NCBI GenBank assembly: GCA_964548535.1
Contig: CAZJRQ010000008.1
Location: 1 to 64,000 of the forward strand
DNA: 64,000 nucleotides
Direction of reading: 5' to 3'
Origin: CAZJRQ01 sp964548535
GTDB lineage: Bacteria; Bacillota; Clostridia; Oscillospirales; Ruminococcaceae
Shown: positions 18,489 through 27,078 of the stretch, in pieces
Numbering within the stretch: position 1 is the first letter of the stretch
Layout of the letters: the number at the start of each line of letters is the position of its first letter
Notes under the pieces: generated by a model
Database searches by the model: none
What the model saw: the letters and a program-made list of their open reading frames with translations, nothing else
Told to the model about the DNA's origin: nothing
Position numbers and translations under genes: made by a program

Positions 18489-18580
18489 CGAAAACAGGAC
18501 ACAACAATTCGGATATGATTTGAGACATAGCGTTTTTTGCATTGGTACAAATTTTAGGATAATTAGAAAGGTGGGGTATT

Positions 18581-19495
18581 ATGGAGAATGAATTTATTCT
18601 TGATGAGCAGGCGGTTGAAAAGATAAACAAATTTACACGAAAGGCGGTTACTGCTGACGAGGTTTACGCTTTTGCTGTTGTGCTTTGTGATAACGAAATT
18701 GACCGAGATAACGAACGATTTTCGATAGCGGCACTGAATGGGTTAGCTAAGCTTTTTGTTGGCAAGACGGGAATTTTTGATCACAATCCTAAGGGTGAAA
18801 ATCAGACGGCTAGGGTATTTGACTGCGAGGTTAAGACGGACAGCAAAAAGATGACAAGTGCTGGCGAACCTTACACATATCTTTACGCTTATGCTTACAT
18901 GATGAAGACGAAAAAGTCTGAGGATTTGATTTTGGAAATCGACGGCGGTATTAAGAAAGAGGTTTCGGTTAGCTGTCAGGTTGGGGTGCAGATTTGCTCA
19001 ATTTGCGGCGCAGATTTGGGGAAAAAATCTTGTGCTCATGTCAAGGGAAAGTATTATGGTGAAAAGCTTTGCAGTGTGATTTTGGATAATCCGACGGACG
19101 CTTATGAGTGGTCATTTGTAGCTGTTCCGGCACAGAGAAATGCTGGAGTTACCAAGCGTTACGGAGATTTTGAGAATGAAAATGAAGTTATAAAATCTCT
19201 TGAAGATAGGCTTGGCAATCAGTCAAAAAGTCTTTCAAAGGCTTGCGATTTGCTAAGGCGTGAGATTATTTCGCTAAGCTTTTTGTGTCGTCCTATCATG
19301 GCTGTTGAAACGGTTCAGCGTCTTACTGTACATATGGATTATGATGAGCTTGATGAGCTTTATCATACTTTGAAGAGGCAGTCGGTTTCAGATAATTACA
19401 GCAGGAAATTCCAGCTTGATAGTACAAAAAAACGTACAGAAGATATTGCTGATACTGTGGATAACAAGAATTTCAAGCTTGCAAAAGGAAGATAG
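18581..19495 (+). CDS. Phage head maturation protease-like protein
   Basis: A 304-residue protein with features of prohead serine proteases: a likely catalytic His in GIFDHNPKGENQTARVF and Ser in KKEVSVSCQVGV, followed by EWSFVAVPAQRNAGVTKRYG. An inserted CxxC...C.H...C segment (CSICGADLGKKSCAHVKG) suggests a small zinc knuckle. The start ATG follows GAAAGGTGGGG. The C-terminal tail (STKKRTEDIADT, then NKNFKLAKG) is repeated in the small gene that follows. It sits between portal and capsid, as expected. Confidence 0.75.
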   Translation: MENEFILDEQAVEKINKFTRKAVTADEVYAFAVVLCDNEIDRDNERFSIAALNGLAKLFVGKTGIFDHNPKGENQTARVFDCEVKTDSKKMTSAGEPYTYLYAYAYMMKTKKSEDLILEIDGGIKKEVSVSCQVGVQICSICGADLGKKSCAHVKGKYYGEKLCSVILDNPTDAYEWSFVAVPAQRNAGVTKRYGDFENENEVIKSLEDRLGNQSKSLSKACDLLRREIISLSFLCRPIMAVETVQRLTVHMDYDELDELYHTLKRQSVSDNYSRKFQLDSTKKRTEDIADTVDNKNFKLAKGR

Positions 19496-19499
19496 ATTT

Positions 19500-19661
19500 A
19501 TGTGTGATATGAATTTATCTTTGGTGGAAATGCTGTTTGTTTCTGCTGATGATTATGATGATAATTTAGTGTTTAGTACAAAAAAATGTACAGATGATGC
19601 TAGTAGGAAAACTAATAACAACAAATTTAATTTAACTAAAGGAGAAATGATTTATGTATAA
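19500..19661 (+). CDS. Small protein resembling the protease tail
   Basis: A 53-residue frame (MCDMNLSLVEMLFVSADDYD ... ) that overlaps the capsid start by 8 bases. Its second half (STKKCTDDASRK, then NNNKFNLTKGE) repeats the last about 25 residues of the protease in protein and DNA (19422-19491 against 19575-19644). It may be a decoration or scaffold fragment, or simply a duplication that now supplies the ribosome site of the capsid gene (AAAGGAG at 19638). Confidence 0.5.
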   Translation: MCDMNLSLVEMLFVSADDYDDNLVFSTKKCTDDASRKTNNNKFNLTKGEMIYV

Positions 19662-20628
19662 TACAATTAAACTAGAAAAGGGACTTTATTCAATTACTGG
19701 AAAGAATTTTACTCAGGCGCTTGAACAGCTTGACCCTGATTCAAACTACGCAAACAGCGATATTGCGGGACTTGACGCTTTTGAACGTCAGCTGAAGAGA
19801 TTTAACATTAAAATTTCTGGCGACGGTTGTGACAGGGTTGAGAAATTTTTTGCTACTACTGAATCGGCTGTGCTTTTCCCTGAATATGTTCGAAGAACTA
19901 TCAAGCAGGGAATGGAGGAAAGCTCAATTTTGTCAGAGGTTGTGGCGGCTGTTTCTTACACTGACGGCATGGATTTTCGCGGGTTGACTGTTACTAAAAA
20001 TGGCACTGACGATGGTGTTTCTCAGGCTGGTGTTATCCCTTCATCTGATGTACGACTTGCCTCAACTTCTAAGGCTTTGACTAAGTTTGCTAGAAAGCTT
20101 TCATGCTCATACGAGTCTATCAGAAAACAGCGTTTGGAGGCTTTTGGCGTTATTTTGAAGTCACTTGGTGCTCAGATTTCTCGTGCTGTTAATGCTCTTG
20201 CTATGAGTGAGCTTTCTGCTGGAATTACGGCTTCTTCTATTGCTGGTGACGAAATTTCATACGCTGATCTTGCTGCTTTTTGGGCATCTATGAGCGACAA
20301 TGATATGACTACTATGGTTTGCACTCCGGCCACTATGGCGAAAATTTTGGCTCTTGAGGAGATGAAATACTGCGTTTCTGATTACATGACGAGCGGTATG
20401 GTTAAGACTCCTTACGGTGTGACAATTGTAAAATGCTCGAGTCTTGCTGACGAAAAGGCGATTGGTGTTGACAAAAATGTTGCGGCTGAAATGATTTTCG
20501 GAACTGACGTTATTGTAGATTTTGACAAGCTGATTACTACTCAGTGCGACGAGATTGCTTGTTCTGTAATGGTTGGTTTTTCTAGACTTATCGATGGTGC
20601 GGTTAAGGTTTTGAAAACTACTAAGTAA
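19654..20628 (+). CDS. Phage major capsid protein
   Basis: A 324-residue protein whose position, size and pattern (FFATTESAVLFPEYVRRTIKQ, LARKLSCSYE-like strand, PATMAKILALEEMKYC, VIVDFDKLITTQCDEIACSV) fit HK97-fold capsids of the PBSX-like group. It is the shell subunit. The start overlaps the small gene upstream, with AAAGGAG 9 bases before. The gene is followed by a terminator, so capsid may be the most abundant product of the first transcript. Confidence 0.82.
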   Translation: MYNTIKLEKGLYSITGKNFTQALEQLDPDSNYANSDIAGLDAFERQLKRFNIKISGDGCDRVEKFFATTESAVLFPEYVRRTIKQGMEESSILSEVVAAVSYTDGMDFRGLTVTKNGTDDGVSQAGVIPSSDVRLASTSKALTKFARKLSCSYESIRKQRLEAFGVILKSLGAQISRAVNALAMSELSAGITASSIAGDEISYADLAAFWASMSDNDMTTMVCTPATMAKILALEEMKYCVSDYMTSGMVKTPYGVTIVKCSSLADEKAIGVDKNVAAEMIFGTDVIVDFDKLITTQCDEIACSVMVGFSRLIDGAVKVLKTTK

Positions 20629-20643
20629 GATTTATTGATAGAA

Positions 20644-20683
20644 ATGCCGCTGCTGATTTCTTTTAAAGCGGCGGCTTTTCTTT
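20644..20683 (+). terminator. Terminator after the capsid gene
   Basis: GCCGCT / AGCGGCGGC stem followed by TTTTCTTTT. Confidence 0.65.
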
Positions 20684-20787
20684 TGAATTTCATATGGTGG
20701 ATTTTATGTTTTTTATATGAGATGATTTTTAAACGAAAGGTGGTGCAATACTGTGCTTAACTTTATTAGGTCAAATGGAGTTTAGGC

Positions 20788-21174
20788 ATGGGGATTTGTA
20801 TGGTTGAGATTAATTATGATAACGTGAGGGCGATTTTTTGCAGGATTGTTGGGATTGAAAGTGAAGAATTTCCCTACAAGATTTTGATTGAGAATGCGAT
20901 TGAGCAGGTTAGGGGTAAGCTTATTCGCGACCTTGAAAGCAGGATTGATGCGGCAAGATGTGAATACGCGGCGGCGGCTTCGGCGGTTTATGACTACACG
21001 CTTGAGAAGGCACTCGACGACCGAGTTATGTTTTCACAAAATGGTGCAGCTTATCGCGGTGCGAAATCGAGTGATTCTTTAAGGTCTGCGGAGCAGTTTA
21101 GGCGGTCGGCTTTTGCACATTTGCATGGACTTATTCTTGATGAGGATTTTACTTTTAGATGTACTTTTAAATAG
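20788..21174 (+). CDS. Phage head-tail connector-like protein
   Basis: A 128-residue mostly helical protein, rich in Ala, Arg and Glu (IENAIEQVRGKLIRDLESRI, EYAAAASAVYDYTLEKA), in the place where head-tail connectors follow the capsid gene. No specific signature was recognised, so the name rests mainly on context. The ATG at 20788 has GGAG 9 bases upstream. A short frame (from GTG 20754, MLNFIRSNGV) ends just before it. Confidence 0.55.
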   Translation: MGICMVEINYDNVRAIFCRIVGIESEEFPYKILIENAIEQVRGKLIRDLESRIDAARCEYAAAASAVYDYTLEKALDDRVMFSQNGAAYRGAKSSDSLRSAEQFRRSAFAHLHGLILDEDFTFRCTFK

Positions 21175-21474
21175 GTGAAGTTTGGATGGAGGTTTTGGGG
21201 TGGATTAACTGTGCTTGCGAAGTGTGGTAGTAATTGGAGGAGCTAGTTGCAGGACGTTTCTGGAGAGTTTTTGGATGTTATGCGTGGGGTTGCACAGTGA
21301 TTAATTATAAAACTGGATTGAGGTTTTACTTGGATTTTTGGTTCGGGTGCGACTTTGGGAGGGTTTGGGGATTTGGCAGTGCTGTTTATATTTTAGGTTT
21401 AATTAAGAAGAAAGGTGGGCAGGCTTATGTTCGGATTCGTGGCGGGTGCTTGAATTTTGGGCATGGGTGTTTAT
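21175..21474 (+). other. Gap in the phage module, no convincing gene
   Basis: About 300 bases with TGG/GGT-rich sequence. Frames are short and low in complexity. GAAAGGTGGG at 21411 precedes a tiny frame (MFGFVAGA) like those before the portal and connector genes. It probably represents a decayed connector gene. Confidence 0.4.
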
Positions 21475-21888
21475 ATGGAATTTGAATTTATTGAGATTAT
21501 AAAAAAGTATATTTTACAGGCAGGATTTTTGTTTGCTGATAAATTTTCTGACGCAAATATGATGTCTATTAGCAATGAAAATGTTTGTATTTTATCGGTT
21601 AAGGGAGTGGATTTTTCGCCTAGAATTTCATCCGCTGACGGACTTGTTTATGGTGCTGAGGTGGAATATTCGGTGAGTTTTAAACTGTTTGGTGTTAAGG
21701 GAAATTATTCGGATTATGATGATTTGAATGGTAAAATTGCTAAGCTTATACGGCTTTTGGGGTTTAGTCAGGATATGATTGCGATTGATTTGAAATATCT
21801 TGACGTTGTACAAAATCATGTTTTATCGAGGCTTGAGGGTGGGATTTCAGCACGGCTGAAATTTTTCGTCATGACGGAGGAGGAGTGA
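21475..21888 (+). CDS. Phage tail-completion or terminator-like protein
   Basis: A 137-residue protein (FIEIIKKYILQAGFLFADKF, GVDFSPRISSADGLVYGAEV, SARLKFFVM at the end) whose size and place match tail terminator or completion proteins of PBSX-like modules. I did not recognise a specific domain. ATG 21475 is preferred. Upstream in-frame starts (21463 ATG, 21457 TTG) are possible. The stop is 3 bases before the next start. Confidence 0.5.
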   Translation: MEFEFIEIIKKYILQAGFLFADKFSDANMMSISNENVCILSVKGVDFSPRISSADGLVYGAEVEYSVSFKLFGVKGNYSDYDDLNGKIAKLIRLLGFSQDMIAIDLKYLDVVQNHVLSRLEGGISARLKFFVMTEEE

Positions 21889-21890
21889 AG

Positions 21891-22244
21891 ATGCAGGTTT
21901 TATGCAGAAAAAATATTCTTGTTAGTATTGACGGTGATGAGTTTTATATGAGTGGTGTAATTTTTTCTTCAACCACTAATGTGTCGGAGGTTTTGCTTAT
22001 TTCTGGTGAAACTAACCGCGTTATTGCCGGATATCAGCCAGCTATGATTACTCTTGAAAGCAAGGCTTTGCCTTGTGACAAGAACTTTTATGCGGATATG
22101 ATTTTACAGCATTCTGGTAAACTTATCAGCTCACTTATTGTTGATGGAGTTGAATATCGAAACATGATTATGACTAAAGGAAGCTGTGTTTTTTCGGACA
22201 AAAGCTTTGTTGGAAATGCTGTTTTAAATTTCAAAAAACGATAG
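21891..22244 (+). CDS. Small phage structural protein, tail-tube-like
   Basis: A 117-residue protein rich in beta strands (NILVSIDGDEFYMSGVIFSS, LISSLIVDGVEYRNMIMTKG). In order and size it could be a reduced tail tube or a tail-assembly protein. The match is weak. ATG 21891 has GGAGGAG 8-10 bases upstream. GTG 21885 is also in frame. It forms a tight pair with the preceding gene. Confidence 0.45.
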   Translation: MQVLCRKNILVSIDGDEFYMSGVIFSSTTNVSEVLLISGETNRVIAGYQPAMITLESKALPCDKNFYADMILQHSGKLISSLIVDGVEYRNMIMTKGSCVFSDKSFVGNAVLNFKKR

Positions 22245-22256
22245 GAGGGGATTTAT

Positions 22257-23180
22257 TTGCAAAAAATTCAGATTGTTTTTATCGCTGGAACAGATTATTA
22301 TTTTTCGTCATACATAGTTTCTATGCGTGTTGTTAAGGAGAGGTACACGCCGTACACTTTTGCGGTGGGCAAGGTGACTTCTCTTATGGATGTTGATTTG
22401 ACCAGCGAAGTGAAATGCTTTGTTGACGAGACTTGTATTCATCACGGGATTATTGACAGGTTTGATAAAAAATATAAAAACGGCAGGTGGGAGATTACTT
22501 TTGAATCGAGGGGATACAGCTTGCTTTTGGCTCAAAACGAGCCGGTTCCTAAGATGAATTATAATGTGAATCTTACAACTCTTGCGCAGCTTAATGAGGC
22601 TATTCCTAATGTTTTATATCAGCCTGATACTGAGAATGTAAACTATGTTTATGTCAAGGAAAGAAGCACAATTTGGGAGGCGATTTGTGCTTACAGCGTT
22701 AAGGCTTATGGGACTATTCCGTACATTTATGACACGAATACTGTTATGGTGACGGCTGCCAGAGCTATGCTTACTGATTACAGCCTTGAAAAAATTGTTG
22801 AGGTTGGAATTGCTAGTGACAGGCGTAATATTTTATCTAGAGTTTATATGGCGGACGTTGACGGTGAATACATCTACAGCAAGAAAAATCAAAATGCAGT
22901 TGATAATAATATTGTTAGAATTAAGCATTATCCGCTTGACAAACAGTGGCTTTCTGATCCTTATATTGGGCTTGAGGCTAGGCTTAACAGCTCTAACAAG
23001 CGTTGTTTTCAGAAATATTTGACGTATATTGGGTTTGGTAATGAGCAGGTTTTTGACCAAATGTATTTTAAAAATAGTCTTATGACTATCGCGCAGAAAA
23101 ATATTACACGGGTTGAGATTAATGTACATGACATGGAGATTTTTACCACTTTGCATTATTATGACGACGGAAATTGCTGA
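22257..23180 (+). CDS. Phage baseplate hub / late control D-like protein (XkdQ-like)
   Basis: A 307-residue protein resembling the XkdQ/late-control-D hub: ISSYIVS-like start (DYYFSSYIVSMRVVKERYT), SEVKCFVDETCIHHGIIDRF, WEITFESRGYSLLLAQNEP (the hub strand-turn), then STIWEAICAYSVKAYGTIPY. This protein joins tail tube and baseplate in contractile tails and PBSX-like particles. The TTG start at 22257 has GGAGGGG 7 bases upstream. It is the last gene of the module. No sheath, tape measure, lysis or integrase genes follow. Confidence 0.65.
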   Translation: MQKIQIVFIAGTDYYFSSYIVSMRVVKERYTPYTFAVGKVTSLMDVDLTSEVKCFVDETCIHHGIIDRFDKKYKNGRWEITFESRGYSLLLAQNEPVPKMNYNVNLTTLAQLNEAIPNVLYQPDTENVNYVYVKERSTIWEAICAYSVKAYGTIPYIYDTNTVMVTAARAMLTDYSLEKIVEVGIASDRRNILSRVYMADVDGEYIYSKKNQNAVDNNIVRIKHYPLDKQWLSDPYIGLEARLNSSNKRCFQKYLTYIGFGNEQVFDQMYFKNSLMTIAQKNITRVEINVHDMEIFTTLHYYDDGNC

Positions 23181-23326
23181 TTATTTTCTTTTAATTTACG
23201 TAATAAAAACTTTTTTTTATTGTTTTCTAAAAATGTATACTTTATCGTGTCTTATGAATATTGTGTTATTTTAAAAACGTAATTTTGTATAAGTCGCCAA
23301 AATGCGCCAAAAAATGTCTTTTTATG

Positions 23327-23355
23327 TTGACTAGTACTTTGGACTGTGATATAAT
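23327..23355 (+). promoter_or_regulatory. Promoter of the EIIC-EAL gene
   Basis: TTGACT (23327-23332), 17 bases, TATAAT (23350-23355). A direct repeat CGCCAAAA / CGCCAAAAAA at about 23295-23311 lies just upstream and may bind a regulator. Confidence 0.75.
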
Positions 23356-23404
23356 TATTTTGATAAATATCAAGTTATTAATGATGTTGATTGGAGGGGA
23401 ATTG

Positions 23405-25531
23405 ATGATTCAGAAAATTAATGATTTTTCTTTTAGAATTTCATCAAATTGGTTAGTAAAATCAATTAGGCGTGGACTTATGTATTCGGTTCCGTTTATA
23501 CTTGCGGGTTCATTAGCTTTATTGTTTTTAAACTTTCCGATTGAGTCAGTTAAGTCATTTTATGATACGAATTTTGGCAGTTATTTATATAGATTATTTA
23601 GCTTAATACACAATTCCACTTTTAATATTATTGCAATTGTTATTTTACTTTGTGTTTCAAATGAGGTAGCTTTGCATGACAAGACTATGAAAAATTCGGG
23701 GCTTTCACCATTGTTTATGGAGATAATTGCTTTGGCTTGTTTTTTTATAAATCTTGGCATGGATATCACAGTTGAAGCGGATACAACTGGTACGGGTGCT
23801 TTGTTTAATGCTATGGTGATTGCAATTATAGCTCCTAAATTGTTTTCGATTTTTTATCGGCGCAAGAGATTATCTTTTGCAACATATGCTGATGTTTCTG
23901 ACAAGGCGTTTTACAAGATGATTTCTACAATTTTTCCTATATTTCTGACAATGTTGATTTTTGTAGTTTTTAGGATTGTTTCGATTAGATTTGGATTTGC
24001 TAACGTTGGATTTAGGTGGGCTGCGAATGCTTTAACAAAAGTCGGCGGACTTGCGGCGGCTCTTATTTTTAATTTTTTGTGTAACCTTATGTGGTTTTTT
24101 GGTATTCACGGAAACAATGTATTGGGTGACATTAATAAAGCTGTTTTTGATCCGGCTGGTGCGATTAATACTGAGTTGATAGCTAGTGGGCTGGCTCCTA
24201 CTAAAATTGTAACTAAGCAGTTTTTGGATACTTTTGTTTTTATGGGCGGATGCGGCTCGACACTTTGTTTACTTATAGCTATGTTAGTTTCAGGAGGTCG
24301 CAAGCAGTCGCACAAATTTGAAAAAATTGCGTTTTTTCCCGCACTGTTCAACATAAATGAGATTATGCTTTTTGGGTTGCCTGTTGTACTTAATCCTATA
24401 TTTCTCATTCCTTTCTTCGTTGTTCCTACTGTACTGATTTTGACTTCGTATTTTGCTATGTATATTGGTATTGTTCCGCTTGTTATAAATCAAAATCTTG
24501 ATTGGACTTCACCTATTATAATTGGTGGATATCAAGCTGTTGGCTCTATTGCGGGTTCATTATTACAGATTGTTAATTTAGTTATTGGAACTTTTATTTA
24601 TCTACCGTTTGTTAGAATGAATACTCGTTTTAAGGAAGAGAGCAGCAAGAAAAGTTTTGATGCTTTTATAAAGGGCGTTTTGGATCATGATGATGAATTT
24701 GATAATTCTTTGACGGAGTTGCAGGGCGATTATGGAATACTTGCTAGGACTTTGACTAGCAGGCTTGAGGAAGCAATTAAGCATAGAGAAGTAAACGGTT
24801 TATATTTGGTATATCAGCCACAAGTTAATATTAATGGTGAATTGATTGGAACGGAGGCTTTGCTTCGCTGGAATGACGATATATTTGGGTTTGTTCCGCC
24901 GCCTGTAATTGTACGTTTGGCTGAAGAGTGCGGCATGATAAACAGGCTTGGTGACTGGATTATTGAGGACTCGATAAACACAGCTCAGGAATTTAGTGAC
25001 AGTGGAATTTACGATATAAAGATGTCTATTAATCTATCACCTATGCAAATTTGTGATGGTAGTTTTGTGGACAAGGTCAAGGAAATGATATTTAAGACGA
25101 ATGTTAATCCATGTTTTTTAGAATTTGAGATTGCTGAGATGACTACAATTAACTACAAGGGCGATTTAAAGGAGACTTTAGACAAGCTTATATCTCTTGG
25201 ATGTCGGGTTGCGATTGATGATTTTGGAATGGGCAGGACGTCGATTGAATTTATTCGTTATTTTAACATTAACACGCTTAAGCTTGATGCGTCGCTTGTG
25301 ATTGACATTGACAGTGATTCTAATGCAAAGGAGATTGTTTCTAGCATATGCAATATGTGCTGCTCACTGAAACTGGACATTATTGCGGAGCACATTGAAA
25401 CTAGGGAACAGAGAGATATTTTAAGCAGTCTTGGCTGTGAAATTTATCAGGGATATTACTATTCAAAGCCAATTAACAAAGGTGAATTTTTAAACTACGC
25501 ACATCAAAAATCACCTAGCTATGTTAAATAA
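23405..25531 (+). CDS. PTS EIIC-like membrane domain fused to EAL phosphodiesterase
   Basis: A 708-residue protein. Residues 1 to about 415 are a lactose/cellobiose-type PTS EIIC (SVPFILAGSLALLF, WFFGIHGNNVLG, FNINEIMLFGLPVVLNP), and a linker leads to an EAL domain (about 455-705) with TEALLRW, INLSPMQI, LEFEIAEMT, AIDDFGMGRTS, LKLDASLV and YQGYYYSKP. The metal and catalytic residues are present, so it should hydrolyse cyclic-di-GMP. AEHIE stands in place of AEGVE. The protein probably couples sugar sensing or uptake to c-di-GMP. ATG 23405 was chosen for GGAGGGG 8 bases upstream. It is monocistronic. Confidence 0.9.
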   Translation: MIQKINDFSFRISSNWLVKSIRRGLMYSVPFILAGSLALLFLNFPIESVKSFYDTNFGSYLYRLFSLIHNSTFNIIAIVILLCVSNEVALHDKTMKNSGLSPLFMEIIALACFFINLGMDITVEADTTGTGALFNAMVIAIIAPKLFSIFYRRKRLSFATYADVSDKAFYKMISTIFPIFLTMLIFVVFRIVSIRFGFANVGFRWAANALTKVGGLAAALIFNFLCNLMWFFGIHGNNVLGDINKAVFDPAGAINTELIASGLAPTKIVTKQFLDTFVFMGGCGSTLCLLIAMLVSGGRKQSHKFEKIAFFPALFNINEIMLFGLPVVLNPIFLIPFFVVPTVLILTSYFAMYIGIVPLVINQNLDWTSPIIIGGYQAVGSIAGSLLQIVNLVIGTFIYLPFVRMNTRFKEESSKKSFDAFIKGVLDHDDEFDNSLTELQGDYGILARTLTSRLEEAIKHREVNGLYLVYQPQVNINGELIGTEALLRWNDDIFGFVPPPVIVRLAEECGMINRLGDWIIEDSINTAQEFSDSGIYDIKMSINLSPMQICDGSFVDKVKEMIFKTNVNPCFLEFEIAEMTTINYKGDLKETLDKLISLGCRVAIDDFGMGRTSIEFIRYFNINTLKLDASLVIDIDSDSNAKEIVSSICNMCCSLKLDIIAEHIETREQRDILSSLGCEIYQGYYYSKPINKGEFLNYAHQKSPSYVK

Positions 25532-25535
25532 AAAT

Positions 25536-25567
25536 AATGCAGTCAAAAATATTTGGCTGCATTTTTT
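25536..25567 (+). terminator. Terminator of the EIIC-EAL gene
   Basis: AATGCAG / CTGCATT stem followed by TTTTTATTT. Confidence 0.8.
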
Positions 25568-25682
25568 ATTTGTTATGGTGCAATTATTGATATATTTTTA
25601 CTAGATAGGTTATTTATGGGCATGATTTCTCTTAGTTATCAGATTAGTAACAAATAAGTAATTGTATATTTACATTTGGGTG

Positions 25683-25711
25683 TTGACAACAGGTTGCAAA
25701 AGTGATATACT
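25683..25711 (+). promoter_or_regulatory. tRNA promoter
   Basis: TTGACA (25683-25688), 17 bases, TATACT (25706-25711), about 55 bases before the tRNA. Confidence 0.8.
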
Positions 25712-25766
25712 AGATAAGTACTCAAAACACAGAACAAATTTGTGAAAAGTTTGAGTGAAAATATAT

Positions 25767-25843
<77 letters not shown>

Positions 25844-25850
25844 ACGTAAA

Positions 25851-25885
25851 TAGGCACTTTGTAGAGATACAGGGTGTCTTTTTTT
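25851..25885 (+). terminator. tRNA terminator
   Basis: AGGCAC / GTGTCT stem followed by TTTTTTT. Confidence 0.7.
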
Positions 25886-25967
25886 GTGCTATGAAATATG
25901 GTTTAGGACAACTTAAGGGCAACTCAATGTTTGTGAATTACTAAAAGACAACATGAAATAGTAAAGA

Positions 25968-25998
25968 CTACAGGAATAAATGTCCTGTAGCTTTTTTA
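25968..25998 (+). terminator. Orphan terminator
   Basis: Perfect 8-bp stem CTACAGGA / TCCTGTAG with a CTTTTTT tail and no gene directly before it. The 80 bases between the tRNA terminator and this one may be the remains of an element joined at the tRNA end. No further gene is seen up to 26301. Confidence 0.75.
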
Positions 25999-26176
25999 TA
26001 TATTGATATAAAAACTTTGAGTTCTAATATTTTATTTATTGGTATAGTGACAATAAACCCTTCTTGATTAACAGTATTTTATATGACAAATTTAATGTTA
26101 GATTTTAGTGTGTTTTTACAGTCTTTATGGTAAAATAGTACAATAAATGCTAAAATGTTTTATATAATATTAGATA

Positions 26177-26205
26177 TTTACAAATTTGCATATTCATGTT
26201 ATAAT
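26177..26205 (+). promoter_or_regulatory. Promoter of the DM9 gene
   Basis: TTTACA (26177-26182), 17 bases, TATAAT (26200-26205). Between promoter and gene an AGAGGTG site precedes an ATG-AAG-TAA minicistron at 26237. Confidence 0.65.
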
Positions 26206-26301
26206 ATAGCAAAGGACACAGAAAGAGGTGATACCAATGAAGTAAAATAGTTAAAATCATAAATCTTAATAATCAATCAAAACTTATAGGGAGGTATTTT
26301 T

Positions 26302-26730
26302 ATGTGGATAAAAGCAAGAAAAGGCACTAAGCCATTAGATGCAGTAGTTGCAGGGTATGAAGAAGGAATAACTGTTTTCATTGCACGTGTAGCTTTTAAA
26401 AGTGGAATTCATCCTGGTAAATATGTTTTTGGTGGAAACTTTGCTGATTGTTATGTTTCTTATGGTGGTAAAGAATATCATATTACTTCTGATGAGTTTG
26501 AATACTATGCCGGTCCAGTTAAGTGGGTAAAAGTGAAAGGGCGTACCATTCCTTCCAATGCAGTGGAAGCAGGACGCGAGAGTGATGGAAGAAAACTTTA
26601 CATTGGTAGAGCAAAATATAAGGATATGCTTATAACTGGAAAGGTTGGAACACATCTTTCACGTGGTATTTGTATTCCTTATGGTGGAAAAGAAATTGAA
26701 CTGGATGAATACGAGATTCTTGTAAAATAA
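26302..26730 (+). CDS. Two-repeat DM9-domain protein
   Basis: A 142-residue protein made of two DM9-like repeats: residues about 1-70 (DAVVAGYEEGITVFIARVAF, HPGKYVFGG, YVSYGGKEYHI) and 71-142 (WVKVKGRTIPSNAVEAGRES, KLYIGRAKYKDMLITGKVG, CIPYGGKEIELDEYEIL). The second repeat fits the family pattern almost throughout. DM9 proteins are best known from invertebrates, where some are mannose-binding lectins. Bacterial members exist but are not characterised. No signal peptide is seen. The start has AGGGAGG 8 bases upstream, and a strong terminator follows. Confidence 0.8.
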   Translation: MWIKARKGTKPLDAVVAGYEEGITVFIARVAFKSGIHPGKYVFGGNFADCYVSYGGKEYHITSDEFEYYAGPVKWVKVKGRTIPSNAVEAGRESDGRKLYIGRAKYKDMLITGKVGTHLSRGICIPYGGKEIELDEYEILVK

Positions 26731-26823
26731 TTATTATTCTTACATAATGCAAATTTATGAATTTTATAATAAATAAAACGTTTTATTGTGTTAGTTGAAC
26801 ATAATGTGTGAAAATAGACATGG

Positions 26824-26871
26824 AAAATGCCCTACTATGGTATGTTAAAATACGATAGTAGGGCATTTTTA
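26824..26871 (+). terminator. Terminator of the DM9 gene
   Basis: Long stem AAAATGCCCTACTAT / ATAGTAGGGCATTTTT. Confidence 0.9.
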
Positions 26872-26919
26872 CTGTCTGTACAATTTTGCATGATGTAATC
26901 TTGTAGGCTTTGTTTTTTA

Positions 26920-27030
26920 TCAAATTACATCTTTATTTTGCTTAGGTCTCAGTATCGCATTTGCAATACACTCCGCTGATTGTTCGTCGGCTCTGTTCAT
27001 GATGTGACTATAGATGTCTGTTGTATTCAA
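26920..27030 (-). pseudogene. C-terminal fragment of a tyrosine integrase
   Basis: On the minus strand the frame reads LNTTDIYSHIMNRADEQSAE, CIANAILRPKQNKDVI, stop. This is the end of a Tn916/phage-type tyrosine recombinase including the nucleophile Tyr (DIYSHI). Everything upstream of about 27030 is missing and unrelated sequence with the serine recombinase follows, so an insertion or deletion removed the main part. Confidence 0.8.
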
Positions 27031-27078
27031 CCCCCGAAAAGGACACAAAAAAATCCAAACCCAAAAACCGCCCAAAAA

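Noticed and set aside
15297..23180. A CRISPR spacer targeting the phage module in this window
   Set aside because: No spacer-length match was seen by eye. This needs an exact search and cannot be claimed.
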